Source: Hephaestia sp. MAHUQ-44 (GTDB lineage Bacteria; Pseudomonadota; Alphaproteobacteria; Sphingomonadales; Sphingomonadaceae). Taken from it: 64,000 nt of DNA. Under the pieces are notes generated by a model. That model did no database searches. It saw only the letters and a program-made list of their open reading frames with translations, and was not told the DNA's origin. The position numbers and the translations under genes were made by a program. Below are positions 17,779 to 25,683 of the stretch, one piece after another (position 1 is the first letter of the stretch; the number at the start of each line of letters is the position of its first letter). Location of the stretch: positions 1 through 64,000 of the forward strand of contig NZ_JAMSLX010000002.1 in assembly GCF_023806085.1 (NCBI RefSeq), given 5' to 3'.

Positions 17779-18258
17779 ATGAACGTGGCGAATGAGCAGG
17801 TTTTTCTGAAGGCTGCGATTGACCTGGCGCGGGAAAACGTCGCGCGCGGCGGCAGGCCGTTCGGCGCCGTGATCGTAAAGGACGGTGCGATCGTGGCCTC
17901 CGGCGTCAATGCGGTTGTCGCGACCAACGATCCCACCGCCCATGCCGAAATCAACGCGCTTCGCGCGGCGAGCCAAAAACTGGCCTCGTCCGACCTGTCC
18001 GGATGCCGGGTCTATGCCAGCGGCCATCCCTGCCCGATGTGCATGGCGGCGATGCGGATGGCGGGGATCGAGGCGGTGGCCTATGCCTATTCGAACGAGG
18101 ATGCGGCGCCGTTCGGCCTTTCCACCGCTGCAATCCATGCGGAACTGGCGCTGCCGCGCGCTGAACAATCGATGCTGATCCGTCATCTGCCGTCAACCGG
18201 GGCGGCCGTGCCCGAAATCTATGCGGACTGGCAGCGCAGGCAACATTCCCACCGATGA
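17779..18258 (+). CDS. Cytidine/deoxycytidylate-family deaminase (guanine or nucleoside deaminase type)
   Basis: A 159-aa zinc-dependent deaminase. The zinc site is visible as HAEINAL (His and catalytic Glu) and PCPMCMAAM (two Cys). The N-terminal KDGAIVASGVNAV and the AYSNEDAAPFGLS segment resemble GuaD-type guanine deaminases and related nucleoside deaminases rather than tRNA adenosine deaminase TadA. The ATG at 17779 is preceded by GAAGGGGGAA, a good ribosome binding site. It is divergent from the aminotransferase. Between its end and the cytochrome c gene lies 229 bp in which I see no gene. Confidence 0.88.
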   Translation: MNVANEQVFLKAAIDLARENVARGGRPFGAVIVKDGAIVASGVNAVVATNDPTAHAEINALRAASQKLASSDLSGCRVYASGHPCPMCMAAMRMAGIEAVAYAYSNEDAAPFGLSTAAIHAELALPRAEQSMLIRHLPSTGAAVPEIYADWQRRQHSHR

Positions 18259-18487
18259 TCCGGTCCCGTGACGGTTCATACGCCTGGCGATGACCGTGCC
18301 GCGACCATCGGCGGTTGGACGGCCGCGCGTACCGCCGTTGATAACAACGATATCGAGACCGAATGGGTAACGAGGATCGATGTTGACAGCGGTAAGCGAA
18401 ACGGTCTCGTCGGACGTTCCTTCGATGGGCTGCGTTGCCCTGTCGTTTGGGTGCAAGCGGCTTGGATGTTTCGAAAAGAGCCGTTCG

Positions 18488-18952
18488 TTATCCGATTGCC
18501 TTGAGGTAGGCGATCACGGCGGCGCGCTTGGTATCGTCGGCGATGCCGACGAAGGTCATCTTGGTGCCCGGCACAACCTGCCGCGGCGATTTGAGATAGC
18601 GATCGAGCGTTGCTTCGTCCCACGTCAGCCCCGATCCCTGCATCGCGCTGCTGAAATTATACCCGGCGACCTCGGCGGCCTTGGTTCCGAAAACCCCCGC
18701 CAGCGATGGGCCGACGCCGTTCTGGCCAGGCCGTGCCGAATGGCAGCTTGCGCATTGCGCGAAGGCTGGTGGAGGGGCGGGGGTGTCCGTCGCCGCCACC
18801 GGGGTCGGCGTGGGTGCCGTGACCTCGGCGGCGGGCACATTGGCATCTGCCGCAGTATTGCTGGTGGCCGGTTCGGGCGTCGTCGCGCCGCCGCAGGCCG
18901 AAAGCGCGGCAGCGAGGATGCCGCTCGCGGTGAGTTTCATGAAGTTGCGCAT
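18488..18952 (-). CDS. Cytochrome c lipoprotein (class I)
   Basis: A 154-aa lipoprotein with a signal peptide and lipobox ending LSAC (Cys20), a flexible Ala/Pro/Thr-rich linker (about 22-62), and a small cytochrome c domain. Heme attachment is at Cys67-Ala-Ser-Cys70-His71 and the sixth ligand is Met132 in PGTKMTFVG, the GTKM-type loop of cytochrome c2/c550-like proteins. It is anchored in the membrane facing the periplasm and should carry electrons. It is the last gene of the minus-strand NO-responsive cluster, so it may donate electrons to an NO-linked respiratory enzyme, by context only. The ATG at 18952 was chosen over an upstream Met because the signal peptide starts there. Confidence 0.92.
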   Translation of the reverse strand: MRNFMKLTASGILAAALSACGGATTPEPATSNTAADANVPAAEVTAPTPTPVAATDTPAPPPAFAQCASCHSARPGQNGVGPSLAGVFGTKAAEVAGYNFSSAMQGSGLTWDEATLDRYLKSPRQVVPGTKMTFVGIADDTKRAAVIAYLKAIG

Positions 18953-19026
18953 CGTATCATCCTTGCAGGAAAGAGAATCTTGAATCCGGATATCCACCTA
19001 TCCGGGCGGTGATGCCCTGGCGGCGG

Positions 19027-19275
19027 TCATGATTGTGGCGTGCCGACCGCGCCGGTGCGGGGGGCGAGACGATGCAGCAGCACGTTGAAACGGCGCCATT
19101 GTACGCTGTCGCGTCCTCGCAAGGCAGCGCAGGCACGGCCTGCCAGCCGACAGGCCAGATCGGTATCGCCGGCGTCCCCCAATGCCCGCAGGCTGACCAG
19201 GAGCACGTCGCACAATGCCGGCGCGATCGGCCCGGCGTCTCGTTCGGTTCTGTCATTCTGGCCAGTCGTCACCAT
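19027..19275 (-). CDS. Small hypothetical protein in the NO-responsive cluster
   Basis: An 82-aa frame on the same strand as its neighbours, with a possible GAGGAG close to the start. The protein is helical and rich in Leu, Ala and Arg (LRALGDAGDTDLACRLAGRACAALR) and has two Cys, with no recognised domain. The gene lies between a DUF2249 protein and the cytochrome c gene and probably belongs to the same transcript. I do not recognise a family with certainty; it may be real or a chance frame. Confidence 0.45.
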   Translation of the reverse strand: MVTTGQNDRTERDAGPIAPALCDVLLVSLRALGDAGDTDLACRLAGRACAALRGRDSVQWRRFNVLLHRLAPRTGAVGTPQS

Positions 19276-19353
19276 GCTCCTCGAGTCCCGGTGCGGGCGC
19301 GCTTGCCCCGGTGGGGCTCCGTGGCGCGGGCGGCCTGCGCCACGGAGCCCAGT

Positions 19354-19608
19354 TCAGGCCGCTTTGGCGTGTTTGCCGATCGCGACCCGCCACACGTCGG
19401 GACCGGATTCGACATAGGTCCAGGAGAATTGCCCCGGATATTCGGCCTCGAGTTGATAATAGAGCGGCTTGGGATCGTGATCGTTGACCAGAACGAACGA
19501 TGCGTTCGGCTCCAGCGCGTTGACGAGTTCGAAAATTTTCGCGTGCCGCTGTGCCGGTACGAGACTGCGGACATCGACGACATTGGCGTCAGTGGAGGCG
19601 TCCACCAT
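19354..19608 (-). CDS. DUF2249 domain protein (single domain)
   Basis: An 84-aa protein made of one DUF2249 domain, a TusA-like small fold. The typical pattern is VVDVRSLVPAQRHAKIFELVNAL at the N-terminus, FVLVNDHDPKPLYYQLEAEYPGQFSW in the middle and WRVAIGK at the end. In many bacteria DUF2249 domains accompany hemerythrin or NO-related proteins, and the role here is probably linked to NO or metal-center damage; no catalytic residue is known. AAGGAG lies 8 nt ahead of the ATG. An NsrR-like palindrome at 19710-19734 sits about 100 bp upstream, so this gene is probably the first of its own NO-induced transcript. Confidence 0.9.
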   Translation of the reverse strand: MVDASTDANVVDVRSLVPAQRHAKIFELVNALEPNASFVLVNDHDPKPLYYQLEAEYPGQFSWTYVESGPDVWRVAIGKHAKAA

Positions 19609-19709
19609 AGCCCTTCTCCTTGGTTCGAGAGATGTTTCAGGCCGCGCAGCTCATTCCGGCGTCGCGCCGTTCGGAAATGGGGGGGCGACCGCCGGAAATG
19701 TTGCTGATA

Positions 19710-19734
19710 AAAGATATATTGTCAATTCATCTTT
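19710..19734. promoter_or_regulatory. NsrR-like operator (25-bp near-perfect palindrome)
   Basis: The left arm AAAGATATATTG (19710-19721) and the right arm (19723-19734) are inverted copies matching at 10 of 12 positions around a central T at 19722. Both outer ends carry AAGAT/ATCTT. The geometry, 11-1-11 with AAGAT ends, is that described for NsrR operators of enteric bacteria. It lies in the 183-bp gap between the MIP18 gene and the DUF2249 gene and is upstream of the latter. The NsrR-type regulator is encoded 2.5 kb away. Confidence 0.75.
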
Positions 19735-19791
19735 ATGTGTGGTGCCATTGAAAATGGCGTCGCAAACATGGCCCGATCGGTGCCGCTGCCG

Positions 19792-20118
19792 TTACCCGCC
19801 ACGGCCAATCCCGAGATGCGCTTTGGCTTGGGGGGACATCTTGTCGGGCATCCATGGCGGATCGTAGGTCAATTCGACATCGACAGAGTCGACGCCGAGC
19901 GCGGATTCCGCCGCGTGATTGGCGCCGCCACGCAGATAATCGGTCGCCGGGCAACCGCGGGTCGTGGTCGTCATGACGATATGGACGGCGCCCTTGTCGA
20001 CATCGACGCCGTACACCAGCCCCAGATCGACGATATTATATCCCAGTTCGGGGTCGATGACGCGTCGCAACGCCGCCATCACGTTCTCGGTCAGATCGTC
20101 ATCGCTGATGGTACTCAT
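19792..20118 (-). CDS. MIP18/PaaD-like metal-sulfur cluster assembly factor (DUF59)
   Basis: A 108-aa protein of the DUF59/MIP18 family (SufT, PaaD and CIAO2 relatives), which helps maturation of Fe-S proteins. The family blocks are clear: RRVIDPELGYNIVDLGLVYGV, MTTTTRGCPATDYL with the conserved Cys, and the C-terminal YDPPWMPDKMSPQAKAHLGI. It overlaps the two-domain DUF2249 gene by 4 bp (ATGA) and so is translationally coupled to it. Fe-S clusters are prime targets of NO, so repair or assembly under nitrosative stress is the simplest reading of the context. Confidence 0.93.
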   Translation of the reverse strand: MSTISDDDLTENVMAALRRVIDPELGYNIVDLGLVYGVDVDKGAVHIVMTTTTRGCPATDYLRGGANHAAESALGVDSVDVELTYDPPWMPDKMSPQAKAHLGIGRGG

Positions 20119-20651
20119 GGCTGCACATCCTTCGCACCGTCGATATGTACCAATATCTTGTAGGTCGTGCCGTCGGGCTCAAAGGCGCCGCGCCAGCTGT
20201 GGCCGCGCTTGGCCAGTTCGGGCAGCAGGAACATCGGCTCGCGGCACAGCAATGCGCACAACACCTCGCCGGACTGCATCTCTTCGGTGGCGGCGAGGAT
20301 GCGAACCATGGGTTCGGGCGGATCGAGATCGCGATTGTCCATCTCGCGTGCCGGTTGGGGCCAAGCGTGCGCGTCGTGCGCCGGTGCGACAGCGGTGGGG
20401 GGCGTGGCTTCGGTCGCGGTGCCGGCCGGTGAGAACAGCACTTCCCAGTCGCCATCGCCGATCTGGCGCGCCTCGTGCGTGAAGCCTTTCGACCCGAGCA
20501 CATGGAACAGGGGGACCGGCTCGAAGGTGGCAAGCAGCCGCAACCCCTGGCCCGGCGCCAGCGCGTTCATCGCGGCCATGATTTCGCCGAACGGCTCGCC
20601 GCCTTCACGCAGGATCGGGCGCACGTCCACATCCATGAATGTCGCTGTCAT
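20115..20651 (-). CDS. Two-domain DUF2249 protein
   Basis: A 178-aa protein with two DUF2249 domains. Domain 1 (about residues 3-72) has VDVRPILREGGEPFGEIMAAM and LLATFEPVPLFHVLGSKGFTH; an Ala/Pro/His-rich linker (about 75-100) follows; domain 2 (about 103-175) has RDLDPPEPMVRILAATEEM and CREPMFLLPELAKRGHSWRGAF. The pattern xPxP(L/M)xxxL is kept in both. The start at 20651 is supported by AAGGAG 6 nt upstream. It lies 13 bp after the membrane heme-type protein and overlaps the MIP18 gene, forming a three-gene operon. Function unknown; see the NO-responsive cluster finding. Confidence 0.9.
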   Translation of the reverse strand: MTATFMDVDVRPILREGGEPFGEIMAAMNALAPGQGLRLLATFEPVPLFHVLGSKGFTHEARQIGDGDWEVLFSPAGTATEATPPTAVAPAHDAHAWPQPAREMDNRDLDPPEPMVRILAATEEMQSGEVLCALLCREPMFLLPELAKRGHSWRGAFEPDGTTYKILVHIDGAKDVQP

Positions 20652-20664
20652 TTTGGGCTCCTTT

Positions 20665-22020
20665 TCAAGCGTCTTTGACCGTGGAAACGAGCAGTCGGGG
20701 CTGGCGCGTGCCCGTGGGCAGGCGGGTTTCGCGCGGCACGTCGGCAAGGCGGCGGATGCGCACCAGTTCGGCGACGATCGCGCCGGTGGCGACCAGCATC
20801 GCCGCGACGCCCGATCGGGCAACTGCCGGCGCCGCGGCGAACAGCGCCAGCACGGTGGCATCGACCGCAGCGAAATAGACCCAGAACCATCGTATTGCCC
20901 GCGGCTCGATCACCAGATCCTGCACGCGCGGTGTGATGACCTTGCCGAGCACCGGGCCGTAACATTCGAGCCAGGTCAGGAAAGCGACGATTTTGTACAG
21001 CTTGGCGAGCCCCAACCCGGTGAGCCAGCCGAACGCGATGAGAAAGAGCAGCGCGCCGATGTGGTGGCCGAGCATGTCCGTCGCGACCAGCACGATCGCC
21101 AGCAGCACGGCCGCGGCGAGATGGACGAGCGCGACGCCCGCCATGCGGCTGTTGAGTTCGATCACGCGCCGTTTGCGCTGCCGGTACAGTCGGATGATGT
21201 CATCGCCGTAACAGCCGAATGCCCCCAGCGCGAGCAGCGCGGCGGCAAGCAGCGCCCAACCCGGCGCGATGCCGCTCCAGATCGCAACTGTACCGCCGGC
21301 GAGCGCTACGGCCAGCGCCGCCACGCCGAGCAGGAACGCCCAGCGGGTGCTGGCGCCGTTCAGTTCGGGTGCGAGCATGAACATCGCGAGCAGGCGATAG
21401 CTCACCCCCATCGCCGTGAAGGTCAGCCACCCGCCGAGACCGGCGATCACGTGCAGCGGCAGGCCCTGCGCGGTCAGCGCCGCGAACGCGGGCGACGCAC
21501 TGGCACCGCCGAAGATCAGCGTGAAGATCAGGCCGAGCAGTGCCGCGACGACGAGGCTGGCGAGGCCGATGGTGACGAAACGGGCCGGCCATGTCAGCGG
21601 CCGCGCGGCCCATAAAGTGCGGCCCAGATTGTACAATGCCAGCGCGAATCCCAGCACCAACAAGGCGCCGCCCCACGGCAGCAGACTCCACGGCGGCCCT
21701 GTCGGCACGGCCAGTTGGCGGAAGCCGCCCAAAAGCAGGCTGAGCCCCACAACCAGACAGAGCAGCGTCGGCAAGGGCAGGGCAGTGCTGTGGAGCCGCC
21801 GCGCGACGAGCACCGGCACGAACTGGAAAAGCGCGCCGCACAGCAGCAGGCTGAGCCAGCCAATCGCGACGAGGTGAACGACCATCAGCGTTTCGGGCGC
21901 CACGATCGCCGCCATGGGATAGCCGACGCCAAGCATCATCAACCCCAGCGCGCCCAGCAGACACAGCAACGCGATCGCAATGTACAACATCGTCCATCGG
22001 GACAAGGCAACGCCGGGCAT
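20665..22020 (-). CDS. Polytopic membrane protein, heme-copper-oxidase-subunit-I-like, NO-linked
   Basis: A 451-aa integral membrane protein with about 12 hydrophobic helices. Two histidines lie in conserved-looking helices: His49 in LMVVHLVAIGWLSLL and His190 in LPLHVIAGLGGWLTF, the type of position that binds heme in cytochrome oxidase and NorB relatives; a His pair in DMLGHHIGALLFL is a third candidate. I do not see a full set of copper ligands, so oxidase or NO-reductase activity is not established. Related proteins occur in denitrification and NO-stress loci. The start at 22020 was chosen because the first helix follows directly; a longer frame would run over the operator at 22067-22091. 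Confidence 0.75.
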   Translation of the reverse strand: MPGVALSRWTMLYIAIALLCLLGALGLMMLGVGYPMAAIVAPETLMVVHLVAIGWLSLLLCGALFQFVPVLVARRLHSTALPLPTLLCLVVGLSLLLGGFRQLAVPTGPPWSLLPWGGALLVLGFALALYNLGRTLWAARPLTWPARFVTIGLASLVVAALLGLIFTLIFGGASASPAFAALTAQGLPLHVIAGLGGWLTFTAMGVSYRLLAMFMLAPELNGASTRWAFLLGVAALAVALAGGTVAIWSGIAPGWALLAAALLALGAFGCYGDDIIRLYRQRKRRVIELNSRMAGVALVHLAAAVLLAIVLVATDMLGHHIGALLFLIAFGWLTGLGLAKLYKIVAFLTWLECYGPVLGKVITPRVQDLVIEPRAIRWFWVYFAAVDATVLALFAAAPAVARSGVAAMLVATGAIVAELVRIRRLADVPRETRLPTGTRQPRLLVSTVKDA

Positions 22021-22066
22021 GGCGGCAGGCTTTCTCTCGAGCCGCGCGGCCCGAGTCTTGATCGGT

Positions 22067-22091
22067 AAAGATATATGTTGAGTATATATTA
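22067..22091. promoter_or_regulatory. Second, weaker NsrR-like operator
   Basis: An AT-rich island (AAAGATATATGT followed by TGAGTATATATTA) in the gap between the membrane-protein gene and the divergent nsrR-like gene. The left half AAGATATAT is identical to the left half of the stronger site at 19711; the right half is degenerate, and 7 of 11 positions are symmetric around 22079. It lies 47-71 bp upstream of the membrane-protein start and about 140 bp upstream of the regulator start, so it could serve both. Confidence 0.55.
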
Positions 22092-22228
22092 TCGGATGGC
22101 TATGCAAGCCAATGAACGCTGCGGCCCCGATCGCTATCGCGGCGACAGTGGCCGTGAAGGCAGCGTCCATTCGTTGGGGGCTCATCAGGGTTGGCGCCAG
22201 TCGCCGCCGCGCTTATTCGGTATCTATC

Positions 22229-22789
22229 ATGCGCCTGACCACCTTCTCCGATTATGCCCTGCGGTTGCTGATGTTCGCGGCCAGCAACGACGGCCGGCTG
22301 ATCACCATCGAGGAAACGGCGCGGCGCTTTGCGGTGTCGCGCGGGCACCTCATGAAAGTGGCCAACGAACTCACCCGCGCCGGCTTCCTCAAGGCCGTGC
22401 GCGGTCGCTCGGGCGGGCTCATGCTCGGCAAGCCGCCCGAGACGATGAAGCTGAGCGAGGTGCTTGCCGCGGTGGAGCCCGACTTCACGCTCGCGGAATG
22501 TTTCGGGGCGGGAAATCAATGTATCCTTACCCCACATTGCCGGTTGCGTCGCGCGCTCGACGAAGCGCTGGGGGCGTTCATTGGTGCGCTGGAACAATAT
22601 ACGATCGCCGACCTTGTCCTCGATTCGGACATGTTCGGGCTTCCGCTGATGGAGCGGATCGGGGACGAAGCGCGTTCGGCGGAGACCGGGCAGCCCGAAT
22701 CGGATCAAGCCGATCACATCAAAAGGTTCGGTCCATTTTCTGGCGGCCATGACCACAAACCAGAGCGTGGATCATGCCAAGAAAGGTGA
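22229..22789 (+). CDS. nsrR: Rrf2-family transcriptional regulator, NsrR-like
   Basis: A 186-aa Rrf2 regulator. The winged helix occupies about residues 2-65 (MRLTTFSDYALRLLMF, ITIEETARRFAVSRGHLMKV, VRGRSGGLMLG). Three cysteines, Cys91-x6-Cys98-x5-Cys104, are placed to hold an NO-sensitive Fe-S cluster, followed by LEQYTIADLV, a block found in NsrR proteins. NsrR represses NO-stress genes and lets go when NO attacks the cluster. The ATG at 22229 matches family N-termini. The C-terminal 20 residues overlap the convergent transporter gene by 71 bp. The palindromes at 19710 and 22067 are the likely targets. IscR is unlikely because no isc/suf genes are near. Confidence 0.85.
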   Translation: MRLTTFSDYALRLLMFAASNDGRLITIEETARRFAVSRGHLMKVANELTRAGFLKAVRGRSGGLMLGKPPETMKLSEVLAAVEPDFTLAECFGAGNQCILTPHCRLRRALDEALGAFIGALEQYTIADLVLDSDMFGLPLMERIGDEARSAETGQPESDQADHIKRFGPFSGGHDHKPERGSCQER

Positions 22790-23798
22790 TCGCCCATGCC
22801 GCCAGGGCGATATAGAGCAAGACGTGTGATACGGGATCGAGAAAGCCGAAAGCCATGGCGCGCTCGATCTGCCAGGTGCAGGCGGCATACATGCCCAGCG
22901 GGAACACAACGCTCCAGTAAATCGGGTCGTAACGGAGCGGAAAGCGCTTATACCCATAACGCCATAGGCCAAGCACCAGCAGCATCGGAATCCACCACGT
23001 CCCGACCGACCAGTACAGAATGGTGAATCCCTTCAAGAAAGGGAGGAGCGACGCCAGATAGGGCGCCTGCGGCGCGTTCAGGATGAGTTGGCAGCCGGCC
23101 AGCGTAGAGATCGCCATCGCCCCCATGTTGATCCAGTAAGAGGGTGCCAGGTCTCCGGGCGAGAGTGGAAAGAAGGTGTAGCGGTAGAAAATCAGCGACA
23201 TCATCCAGATGTAGAGCATGCCGCCCCACAGCCACATCGACAGGGCAAGCAGGTTGAGTGCGGGATGATGGGGCGGCTCGAGGCTCGCGAGCAGCGCGCT
23301 GGAAACCGCCATGGCCTGCGTGGCCACGACCGCCAGCAGCCAACCGCCGTTGATGCCGGTATCGAGCGTCGGTTTTTCGCGCCGGACCGTCAGCGCGGGG
23401 AAAATCGTATACGTCAGGCACACCCACAACAGACCGGCCAGCAGCCATAGCCCTGTGCCAATGGCGACATTCGCGCCGATCGCCATGAACTGACTGGCGA
23501 GAATGCCAGTGCCCGCCACGGCGGTGAAATAGCCCGGCCCCGACGCATGAGCGATCATATCGCCGAAGAACCGTCGCGGGTGGCGCACGGCGCGTATGCC
23601 ATACAGCACGCAAAGAACGGCATATTGCGCGATGTTGAGATAAAACAGGCTCACGGCAAGCCCGCGCCGATCCATCAGGAAAGCGGCCAGCGAGACAATG
23701 CCGGTGGCCATCACCAGCGAGAAATAGGCTGGAGACATATCGGCAAGATCCAGCCGCCGCCTTCCGGACCGTGCGCGGTCCACCCCTGTCATAACCAT
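22719..23798 (-). CDS. TDT-family transporter (TehA/SLAC1-like)
   Basis: A 359-aa membrane protein with ten hydrophobic helices. It belongs to the tellurite-resistance/dicarboxylate transporter (TDT) family with TehA and the plant anion channel SLAC1. The first helix region MSPAYFSLVMATGIVSLAAF and the motif ASGPGYFTAVAGTGILASQFM are typical. These proteins pass anions such as chloride, nitrite, sulfite or malate. The gene is convergent with and overlaps the nsrR-like gene; nitrite or another anion would fit the NO-linked context but is not shown. The start could also be 23792 or 23897; I took MVMTGVDRARSG because it leaves a short basic N-terminus. Between 23799 and 24128 I see no gene and no NsrR-like site. 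Confidence 0.85.
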   Translation of the reverse strand: MVMTGVDRARSGRRRLDLADMSPAYFSLVMATGIVSLAAFLMDRRGLAVSLFYLNIAQYAVLCVLYGIRAVRHPRRFFGDMIAHASGPGYFTAVAGTGILASQFMAIGANVAIGTGLWLLAGLLWVCLTYTIFPALTVRREKPTLDTGINGGWLLAVVATQAMAVSSALLASLEPPHHPALNLLALSMWLWGGMLYIWMMSLIFYRYTFFPLSPGDLAPSYWINMGAMAISTLAGCQLILNAPQAPYLASLLPFLKGFTILYWSVGTWWIPMLLVLGLWRYGYKRFPLRYDPIYWSVVFPLGMYAACTWQIERAMAFGFLDPVSHVLLYIALAAWAITFLGMIHALVCGHGRQKMDRTF

Positions 23799-24128
23799 CG
23801 CCCCCGAACCCAAGACTGTCGAAAATTCTGCGTCTGCCTCATCCCTCTTCCACCAGAGTATATCGGTAAACATCGGGCCAAGTCGGTTCCACGACAAGCA
23901 CGTCGCTTGAAAGATTGCTCCTTTCCCCGCCAGCTATCATAGGCTGGAGTGCATGGTCGCGCTTTCCGGCAGCCGCTCGGCTGCTGAGCCGGTCGAGCGC
24001 GGATAACAAGGAAGCAGGCTGCGCCCCGATCTGCGAAAGAAAGGAGCGACCTGGAACGAGTTCTCACACGGCATGCCGCCATAAAATTCATGGAGGGCAG
24101 ACCGGTGCGATTGGGAGGGGCGCAAAGC

Positions 24129-25475
24129 ATGAAGCACGAAGCGACGACCGATCTGCCCTATCTGCGCAAAGTCGTTGGCGCCTCGATGGCCGGCACGGTT
24201 GTCGAATGGTATGAATTCTTCCTCTATGGAACGGCCGCTACGCTCGTGTTCGGCGAGTTGTTCTTCCCCGATACCGGCAACGATCTGGATGGCATCATCG
24301 CTGCCTTCGCGACCTATGCCGTCGGCTTTCTCGCGCGGCCGCTGGGCGGCGCGGTCTTCGGTCACATCGGTGATCGGATCGGCCGCAAGGCGCTGCTGCA
24401 ATTCAGCCTCGTGCTGATCGGGGTATCGACCTTCCTGATGGGATGCCTGCCGAGCTTCGACGCCATCGGCTATTGGGCACCGCTGATGCTGGTGTTGCTC
24501 CGCTTCGTCCAGGGGTTCGCACTCGGCGGCGAATGGGGTGGCGCAGTGCTGCTGGTCACCGAACATTGCCCCGACGACAGTCGCGGGTTCTGGGGCAGTT
24601 TCCCCCAGGCCGGGGTGCCGCTGGGCAATTTGCTGGCGACGGTCGTGCTGTTGATCCTCGCCGCCACGCAGTCGCCCGACGCCTTTGTCGCCTGGGGGTG
24701 GCGGATCGGCTTCTGGTTGTCGGCGGTGATTGTCGTCATCGGCTATTACATCCGCACCCAGGTCAGCGATGCGCCGATTTTCGAAGCCGCAAAAGCCAAG
24801 GCGGAGCAGGCGGCGAGCGCCGGTTACGGCTTGATCGAGGTGCTCAAACGCTACCCGCGCGGGGTGTTCACGGCGATGGGGCTGCGCTTCGGCGAGAACA
24901 TCGTCTATTATATGATCGTTACCTTCTCGATCACCTATCTGCATCATCGCGCGGTTGATACCACGCGGATTCTGGCGCTGCTGTTCGCGGCGCACATCCT
25001 GCATGTGATCGTTATTCCGCTGGTCGGCATGCTGGCCGACCGGCTGGGCCGCAAGCCGGTCTATATCGTCGGCGCGGCACTGACGATGGCGTGGCCGTTC
25101 TTCGCCTTTCCGATGTTCGATACCAATGGCACGGCCATGATCCTCGGTGCCATCATGCTGGGCCTTGCCATCCACGCCTTCATGTACGCGCCGCAGCCGG
25201 CGATCATGACTGAGATGTTTCCGACACGCATGCGCTATTCGGGCGTGTCGCTGGGCTATCAGGCAACGGCGATCATCGCCGGCTCATGGGCGCCGCTGAT
25301 CGGCGCCGCGTTGCTGCGCGCATATGATTCCTGGGTGCCGATCGCGTTCTACATCCTGTTCGCCGGTGCTGTCAGCCTGGTTGCGGCGCTTTTCATGCGC
25401 GAAAGCAAGGGCACGTCGTTACTGGCAATCGATGAAGCGGACGGGCGCCAATTGGCCGAAGCATCGACGACATAA
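24129..25475 (+). CDS. MFS transporter, metabolite:H+ symporter (ShiA/ProP-like)
   Basis: A 448-aa 12-helix transporter of the MHS subfamily, which imports small carboxylates, betaines or shikimate with protons. Characteristic blocks are GTVVEWYEFFLYGTAATLVF in helix 1, the loop 2-3 signature GHIGDRIGRKALL, RFVQGFALGGEWGGAVLLVTE in helix 4, and FPTRMRYSGVSLGYQ in helix 10. The substrate cannot be told. The ATG at 24129 follows GGGAGGGGC. No enzyme genes share its transcript, so it is probably a single-gene unit. About 200 bp after the stop contains no recognised gene. Confidence 0.93.
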   Translation: MKHEATTDLPYLRKVVGASMAGTVVEWYEFFLYGTAATLVFGELFFPDTGNDLDGIIAAFATYAVGFLARPLGGAVFGHIGDRIGRKALLQFSLVLIGVSTFLMGCLPSFDAIGYWAPLMLVLLRFVQGFALGGEWGGAVLLVTEHCPDDSRGFWGSFPQAGVPLGNLLATVVLLILAATQSPDAFVAWGWRIGFWLSAVIVVIGYYIRTQVSDAPIFEAAKAKAEQAASAGYGLIEVLKRYPRGVFTAMGLRFGENIVYYMIVTFSITYLHHRAVDTTRILALLFAAHILHVIVIPLVGMLADRLGRKPVYIVGAALTMAWPFFAFPMFDTNGTAMILGAIMLGLAIHAFMYAPQPAIMTEMFPTRMRYSGVSLGYQATAIIAGSWAPLIGAALLRAYDSWVPIAFYILFAGAVSLVAALFMRESKGTSLLAIDEADGRQLAEASTT

Positions 25476-25683
25476 GGCGCTTGCCTCCCCTCGCGCACGA
25501 CCGCCGCGCTGTTGGCGATGCTTGCCTTGTCCGGTCGGCTATGCCGCAGGCACCCGTGCCGTGCGGCCGATATTTTCGATATGGCCCTGCCGCATGAGTT
25601 CTGAAAAGCCCCAGGTTGGCAGATCGTGGTCGGTTCTCTCCATTTTTGAAAATCGCAGACAACACCCTCGGATGTGCGCCAGT

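Noticed and set aside
17779..18258. tRNA adenosine deaminase TadA
   Set aside because: The zinc motifs are common to the superfamily, but the N- and C-terminal parts fit guanine/nucleoside deaminases better.
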